Shown here piece after piece: positions 7,020 to 10,797 of a stretch of 10,797 bases of DNA. Both the position numbers and the translations under genes were made by a program. Below the pieces are notes generated by a model. It had not been told where the DNA came from. It ran no database searches and saw only the letters and a list, made by a program, of their open reading frames with translations. Position 1 is the first letter of the stretch. Each line of letters starts with the position of its first letter. Source of the stretch: Deltaproteobacteria bacterium (lineage in GTDB: Bacteria > Desulfobacterota > Anaeroferrophillalia > Anaeroferrophillales > Tharpellaceae); contig DAOVTG010000069.1 in the NCBI GenBank assembly GCA_030633185.1, positions 1 through 10,797 of the forward strand. Direction: 5' to 3'.

Positions 7020-7874
7020 TTATTTGCTATAGTCGTAGAATCCGCGACCACTTTTACGTCCCAGAAAACCGGCATCGACATATTTTTTCAACAAAGGACA
7101 GGGACGATATTTAGAATCACCTAGACCCTCATGCAGAACCCCCATAATCGCCAGACAGGTGTCGAGCCCGATCAGATCAGCCAAGGCCAACGGCCCCATC
7201 GGATGGTTCATGCCGAGCTTCATGACGTTGTCGATATCTTCTGGCTTACCGACCCCTTCAAAGAGACAATAGACGGCTTCGTTAATCATCGGCAAGAGAA
7301 TGCGGTTAGCAATAAAGCCGGGAAAGTCGTTGGCTTGACAAGGAATTTTACCAAGTTTTTTCGAGAGTTCGACAACTATATCATAAGTTTCATCACTGGT
7401 CGCCAGCCCCTTGATCACTTCGATCAGTTTCATCACCGGCACCGGATTCATGAAATGCATACCAATCATCTTTTCCGGCCGTTTAGTAGCAGCTGCAATC
7501 TTAGTGATCGAAATAGATGAAGTATTGGAGGCCAGAATCGCCTCTTTGGGGCAGATCTCATCAAGTTGGGCAAAGATATCGAGTTTGATCTTCTCATTCT
7601 CGGTTGCCGCTTCGACAACGATATCAACATCCTTCATCGCTTTAAGTTCGGTCGTCGTCGTAATGCGACTAAGAACCGTATCCATATCGGCTTGGTTCAT
7701 CCGGCCTTTGTCAACCGAGCGCTGAAGATTTTTCTTGATCACCGACATGCCGTGTTCAACAAACTTCTCGGCAATATCATGCATTATCACCTGTATACCA
7801 GCCTGGGCCGCAACCTGAGCAATCCCGTTACCCATCTGACCAGCACCAACCACGCCAAATTTCTTGATCTCCAT
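7020..7874 (-). CDS. hbd: 3-hydroxybutyryl-CoA dehydrogenase
   Basis: This 284-residue enzyme interconverts 3-hydroxybutyryl-CoA and acetoacetyl-CoA with NAD(H). The N-terminal Rossmann motif GAGQMG is at residues 10-15. The catalytic and binding residues all fall at human HAD numbering minus 18: Ser119 (NTSS), His140 (GMHFMNPVP), Glu152 (LIEVI) and Asn190 (FIANR). The C-terminal dimerisation domain ends in GRKSGRGFYDYSK, which is complete and typical. The length is that of single-domain bacterial Hbd, with no fused hydratase. AAGGAG lies upstream of the ATG. It is separated from the thiolase before it by a 128-bp spacer with a heptamer foldback, the largest gap within the six-gene run. Confidence 0.95.
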   Translation of the reverse strand: MEIKKFGVVGAGQMGNGIAQVAAQAGIQVIMHDIAEKFVEHGMSVIKKNLQRSVDKGRMNQADMDTVLSRITTTTELKAMKDVDIVVEAATENEKIKLDIFAQLDEICPKEAILASNTSSISITKIAAATKRPEKMIGMHFMNPVPVMKLIEVIKGLATSDETYDIVVELSKKLGKIPCQANDFPGFIANRILLPMINEAVYCLFEGVGKPEDIDNVMKLGMNHPMGPLALADLIGLDTCLAIMGVLHEGLGDSKYRPCPLLKKYVDAGFLGRKSGRGFYDYSK

Positions 7875-7914
7875 TATATCTTCTCCTTAAAGTTTGATAC
7901 TGTAATGTATAAGG

Positions 7915-8000
7915 GTGAAATGTGAAGGGTGAAGGGTGAAGGGTGAAAACGGCTTCGCCGCCAACTTCTCACTTCACACTTCTCACTTCACACTTTTCAT
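7915..8000. repeat. Heptamer-repeat foldback between thiolase and hbd
   Basis: Five heptamers of the GTGAAGG type run from 7915 to 7949 (three are exact). After a 16-nt middle part containing CGGC-TTC-GCCG (7950-7960), five heptamers of the opposite sense (TTCTCAC / TTCACAC) run from 7966 to 8000. The right side is also a perfect 14-bp tandem pair, 7964-7977 and 7978-7991. In the best register 7920-7948 pairs with 7965-7993 with roughly 23 of 29 positions complementary. In RNA this would be a long hairpin between two cistrons. It has no coding content. Confidence 0.85.
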
Positions 8001-8002
8001 CT

Positions 8003-9283
8003 CTATCTTCTCTCAACTACCATCGCCGCACCCTGACCACCACCGATACAGAGAGAGGCGAGGCCGCGTTCGGCATCATTTTGCTCCAATACATTCAGTA
8101 AAGTCACTAGAATCCGAGCTCCGGAGCAGCCAATCGGATGTCCTAAAGAGATTCCGCTGCCGTAAATATTGGTACGTTCCATATCAAGTTTAAGTTCTCG
8201 CACACAACCGATAGCCTGTGAGGCAAACGCTTCATTTAATTCAAAATAGTCGATCGCGTCAAGCCCTATATCAAGACGTGAAAGAAGTCGTTTAATGGAT
8301 GGAATCGGCCCTAAACCCATATAGGCCGGATCAAGACCACCCGCTTGAAAACCTTTGATAACAGCTTTTACTTTAAGCCCCATCGCGGCCGCTTTTTCCG
8401 GGGTCATCAGGAGCAAAGCCGCAGCGGCATCGTTGATACCAGAGGCGTTACCGGCCGTCACGGTTCCATCTTTTTTAAAAGCCGGGCGTAATTTACCCAT
8501 CTTTTCGACCGTCGTATCCATAGGCCGTTCGTCAGTGTCAAAAGCGATCGGATCTTTTTTACGCTGCGGAATCATGACCGGAACAATTTCCTTGGCAAAT
8601 ATGCCATCAACAATCGCCTTACGGGCGCGCTGATGACTCAAAGCTCCAAGTTCATCCTGTTCCAGACGGGAGATACCATAAAGATCGGCAATATTTTCAG
8701 CCGTCAAGCCCATATGATAACCATAAAAGATCTCCCAGAGCCCATCATGAACCATTAGATCAACCATATCAACATTACCCATCCGGGCACCCCAACGCGC
8801 TGCCGGCATCGCATAGGGGATCTGGCTCATATTCTCCATGCCCCCGGCCACCACCACCTCAGCTTCGCCAAGAGCAATTGATTGAGCCGCCAAGGCCACC
8901 GCTTTCAAACCTGATGCGCAAACTTTATTAATCGTGTAACCGCCAGCCTGGCGCGGCATACCGGCACGAATCATCGCCTGCCGGGTTACATTCTGACCCT
9001 GGGCAGCACCGACCACATTTCCCATAATAACTTCATCAATCCGGAGTTCAGCCAGAGAGCTGTCCCAGGAGCTGTATTTCTCTTCAACCGGACACCCTTT
9101 ATCCTTAAGAGCTTCGGGGCCTGCAGCCGCGACTTCAGCCGTCGCCACCGGCCGACAACCAACTCTTTCCACGACATTACGAATGACCGTGGCCCCCAGA
9201 TCAACCACCGGAATATCCTTCAAGCTTCCGCCATAGGTTCCGATCGCGGTTCGGGTTGCACTGACAATAGCTACTTCACGCAT
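8003..9283 (-). CDS. Acetyl-CoA acetyltransferase family thiolase with 33-residue insertion
   Basis: This 426-residue thiolase condenses or cleaves acetoacetyl-CoA or a longer 3-ketoacyl-CoA. The active-site set is complete: Cys122 (NKVCASG), Asn350 (NEAF), His382 (GHPIG) and Cys412 (CIGGGQG). The spacing is the same as in the Zoogloea enzyme apart from a shift of 33-34 residues. The shift comes from an extra segment at about residues 43-79, between the N-terminal helix (NVVERVG) and DEVIMGNV. The segment contains Cys43 and Cys64 and reads as an uninterrupted frame, so it is a true insertion and not a frameshift. AAGGAGAG precedes the ATG. It follows the first thiolase by 46 bp. The two thiolases may differ in chain length or in direction; no residue I can see settles this. 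Confidence 0.94.
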   Translation of the reverse strand: MREVAIVSATRTAIGTYGGSLKDIPVVDLGATVIRNVVERVGCRPVATAEVAAAGPEALKDKGCPVEEKYSSWDSSLAELRIDEVIMGNVVGAAQGQNVTRQAMIRAGMPRQAGGYTINKVCASGLKAVALAAQSIALGEAEVVVAGGMENMSQIPYAMPAARWGARMGNVDMVDLMVHDGLWEIFYGYHMGLTAENIADLYGISRLEQDELGALSHQRARKAIVDGIFAKEIVPVMIPQRKKDPIAFDTDERPMDTTVEKMGKLRPAFKKDGTVTAGNASGINDAAAALLLMTPEKAAAMGLKVKAVIKGFQAGGLDPAYMGLGPIPSIKRLLSRLDIGLDAIDYFELNEAFASQAIGCVRELKLDMERTNIYGSGISLGHPIGCSGARILVTLLNVLEQNDAERGLASLCIGGGQGAAMVVERR

Positions 9284-9329
9284 GTTTCTCTCCTTATATA
9301 AAGACTGAAATAATTGTTTCTCTCTTGAT

Positions 9330-10514
9330 CTAATTCAAGTTCTCGATAACCATTGAAACCGCCTCACCACCGCCTAAGCAGAGCGTGGCCATACCGTACC
9401 GTTTTTGCTGACGGCGCAGGGCATAAATCAAAGTTGTCAACACCCGGGCTCCGGAACAACCGATCGGATGACCGAGAGCTATGGCTCCGCCGTTCACATT
9501 CACCAACTCAGGATCTATTCCAAGTTCTCTGATAACCGCCACACAGGAAGTCGCAAAAGCTTCATTGAGCTCATGCAGATCAATATCATTTATCTTCAAT
9601 CCGGCTTTCCCTAAAACTTTCGGGATTGATTTTATAGGCGATACTAAGACATCCTCAAGTTCCATCCCGGCCGACCCCTGAGCCACAATCCGAGCCAGAG
9701 GCTCAAGTTTCAGTTCAGCTGCTTTAGCCGCCGACATCACCAATAGACAACTGGCACCATCACTGATTTTTGAGGCGTTACCGGCAGTCACAATGCCTTT
9801 CTTATCAAAAGCCGGACGCAATTTCGCCAAGGCTTCCATGGTAGCCGAACGTGGCCCCTCATCAACTTTGAAATCATAAGGATCACCCCGCCGTGGAGTT
9901 ATAGTTACCGGCATAATTTCATCTTCGAAAGAACCATTTTCAATCGCAGTCAGAGCTTTCAAATTGGAACCAACCGAAAAGCTGTCCATGTCTTCGCGAG
10001 AAATAGAGAATTTTTTGCTGACCAACTCAGCCGTATAGCCCATATGGTAATCGTTGACCACATCCCAGAGGCCATCGTGCACCATACCGTCAACCAACGG
10101 ACTATTACCCATCCGCATGCCACCTCGGGCGCCGGGCATGTAGTAAGGAATATTACTCATGCTTTCCATGCCGCCAGCGACGATAATTTCAGCATCACCG
10201 GATTTTATCGCCTGCTCCGCCAACATCACCGTTTTAAGTCCGGAGCCACAAACCTTGTTAACGGTTATAGCACCGGCGGCCATCGGCAAACCAGCCTTGA
10301 TCATGGCCTGACGGCCGGGATTCTGCCCCAGTCCGATGGGCACGACATTGCCCATTAGAACTTCGTCGACTTGAGTTTTGTCGATGCCCGCCCGCTCGAT
10401 CGACCCGCTGATTGCCAAACCACCAAGTTCGGTGGCCGTAAATGAAGAAAGACCACCCTGGAAATTACCAATTGCAGTCCGCAAAGCACTGACTATAACA
10501 ACATCTTTACACAT
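9330..10514 (-). CDS. Acetyl-CoA C-acetyltransferase (thiolase)
   Basis: This 394-residue thiolase has the usual length for acetoacetyl-CoA thiolases. The active site is complete and nearly in Zoogloea numbering: Cys89 (NKVCGSG), Asn317 (NEAF), His349 (GHPIG) and Cys379 (CLGGG). After the glycine triplet it reads GGGEAVS in place of the common GGGQG(V/M)A, a small departure beside the catalytic Cys. The inferred role is cleavage of acetoacetyl-CoA to two acetyl-CoA at the end of C4 oxidation, or the reverse. The ATG has only a short AGG 8 nt upstream, weaker than its neighbours. It is the first gene of the six-gene run, 146 bp after the CoA-transferase stop. Confidence 0.95.
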   Translation of the reverse strand: MCKDVVIVSALRTAIGNFQGGLSSFTATELGGLAISGSIERAGIDKTQVDEVLMGNVVPIGLGQNPGRQAMIKAGLPMAAGAITVNKVCGSGLKTVMLAEQAIKSGDAEIIVAGGMESMSNIPYYMPGARGGMRMGNSPLVDGMVHDGLWDVVNDYHMGYTAELVSKKFSISREDMDSFSVGSNLKALTAIENGSFEDEIMPVTITPRRGDPYDFKVDEGPRSATMEALAKLRPAFDKKGIVTAGNASKISDGASCLLVMSAAKAAELKLEPLARIVAQGSAGMELEDVLVSPIKSIPKVLGKAGLKINDIDLHELNEAFATSCVAVIRELGIDPELVNVNGGAIALGHPIGCSGARVLTTLIYALRRQQKRYGMATLCLGGGEAVSMVIENLN

Positions 10515-10541
10515 AAATTATACCTGTTAAAAAATAAATAA

Positions 10542-10597
10542 TAAGTTACAGAGGGTAGTTTATTAGCTTGCTACGCCCTCTTTAATGGGGTCAAAGC
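10542..10597 (-). repeat. 56-bp dispersed intergenic repeat, copy B
   Basis: Read on the minus strand this equals copy A (4026-4081) at 50 of 56 positions. The likeness goes on further: the 14-mer GAACTTTGCTTCGC occurs on the minus strand at 10629-10616 and on the plus strand at 3856-3869, each time ahead of the repeat. In copy B only 18 bp separate the two parts, in copy A about 156 bp, which hold the stem-loops. The 18 bp include CGACGCCATCAA, also found at the end of the foldback element (126-137). It lies 27 bp upstream of the thiolase start. Confidence 0.85.
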
Positions 10598-10660
10598 TTG
10601 ATGGCGTCGAAGTGAGCGAAGCAAAGTTCACAGTTGTCCAACTTTCTGTTTTTGTCTAAA

Positions 10661-10797
10661 TCAAATTACACCACGCTCACGCAATGTCAAAATCGAATTC
10701 TGATCGTAACCCAAATCACTAAGTATCTCAACAGTGTGCTGACCAAGTTTTGGGGCTGGTCGATGCTGGGTTGGCTTGCTTCCATCAACCATAAGCG
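10661..10797 (-). CDS. Family III CoA-transferase (CaiB/BaiF type), C-terminal end only
   Basis: The last 44 residues are in the window; the rest lies beyond the right edge. The visible end contains PAPKLGQHTVEILSDLGYD followed by LRERGVI and a TGA stop. This is the usual C-terminus of CaiB/BaiF CoA-transferases (P-x-LG-x-HT-x-x-IL-x-x-LGY, then I-x-x-LR-x-x-GVI). The family includes formyl-CoA transferase, succinyl-CoA-dependent transferases and alpha-methylacyl-CoA racemase, and the fragment does not tell which. In this setting it could activate a C4 acid by CoA transfer, or racemise a branched acyl-CoA. It may belong to the same transcript as the thiolases despite the 146-bp gap; no terminator is evident in the gap. 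Confidence 0.8.
   Translation of the reverse strand, partial: LMVDGSKPTQHRPAPKLGQHTVEILSDLGYDQNSILTLRERGVI

Noticed and set aside
7131..7520. Plus-strand open frame of 129 codons inside hbd
   Set aside because: It is antisense to a well-conserved hbd with all catalytic residues, has no ribosome site and gives no recognisable protein.
7915..8000. CRISPR array
   Set aside because: The units are 7-14 bp, contiguous and without unique spacers.
10517..10522. TATAAT on the minus strand just upstream of the first thiolase
   Set aside because: It ends 2 nt before the ATG and no -35 box lies at the proper distance, so a promoter would give a leaderless message; more likely chance in AT-rich DNA.
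4026..10597. Composite transposon carrying the etf-thiolase run
   Set aside because: The inverted copies have no transposase, no matching target duplication that I can see, and lie among genes of the same pathway and similar base composition.

Overview
This window is a lipid or organic-acid catabolism island in which every supported gene lies on the minus strand, so it reads from right to left. It encodes a CoA-ester module for C4 acids. The parts are the C-terminal end of a family III CoA-transferase, two thiolases, 3-hydroxybutyryl-CoA dehydrogenase, butyryl-CoA-type acyl-CoA dehydrogenase, electron-transfer flavoprotein EtfBA, a second acyl-CoA dehydrogenase, and a two-subunit coenzyme-B12 acyl-CoA mutase. 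Moderate GC content, AGGAGG-like ribosome sites, the mix of oxygen-sensitive-style fermentative or beta-oxidation genes, and the style of the foldback intergenic repeats suggest an anaerobic bacterium. My best guess is a Desulfobacterota-like sulfate reducer, metal reducer or syntroph. The taxonomy is inference from style and memory, not from a marker gene.

Layout from right to left, in the direction of transcription. 10797-10661: C-terminal end of a CaiB/BaiF CoA-transferase. 10660-10515: 146-bp gap with a 56-bp dispersed repeat. 10514-4085: a tightly packed six-gene run, thiolase, thiolase with a 33-residue insertion, hbd, bcd, etfB, etfA, interrupted only by a 128-bp spacer made of heptameric repeats that fold back (7915-8000). 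4084-3615: a 470-bp gene-free stretch with the other copy of the 56-bp repeat, three consecutive stem-loops, a strong 17-bp-stem terminator and a putative promoter or operator. 3614-348: a second transcription unit, acyl-CoA dehydrogenase, mutase large subunit, mutase small subunit, with 20-25 bp gaps. 347-1: no gene; a near-palindromic foldback element of about 127 bp occupies 9-135.

How the genes fit together. The mutase would normally be labelled methylmalonyl-CoA mutase. However, the two residues that recognise the methylmalonyl carboxylate and thioester region (Tyr89 and Arg207 of the Propionibacterium enzyme) are Phe88 and Gln206 here, the pair known from isobutyryl-CoA mutase. With this reading the window encodes a route isobutyryl-CoA <-> n-butyryl-CoA -> crotonyl-CoA -> (hydratase not in window) 3-hydroxybutyryl-CoA -> acetoacetyl-CoA -> 2 acetyl-CoA. 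EtfBA would take electrons from the dehydrogenases, and a CoA-transferase upstream may activate the acid. The EtfB recognition loop looks like the ordinary, non-bifurcating kind, which favours the oxidative direction (isobutyrate/butyrate degradation) over butyrate production. The most notable points are the mutase specificity, the missing crotonase, the inserted thiolase, and a mosaic of related foldback repeats shared by three intergenic regions.
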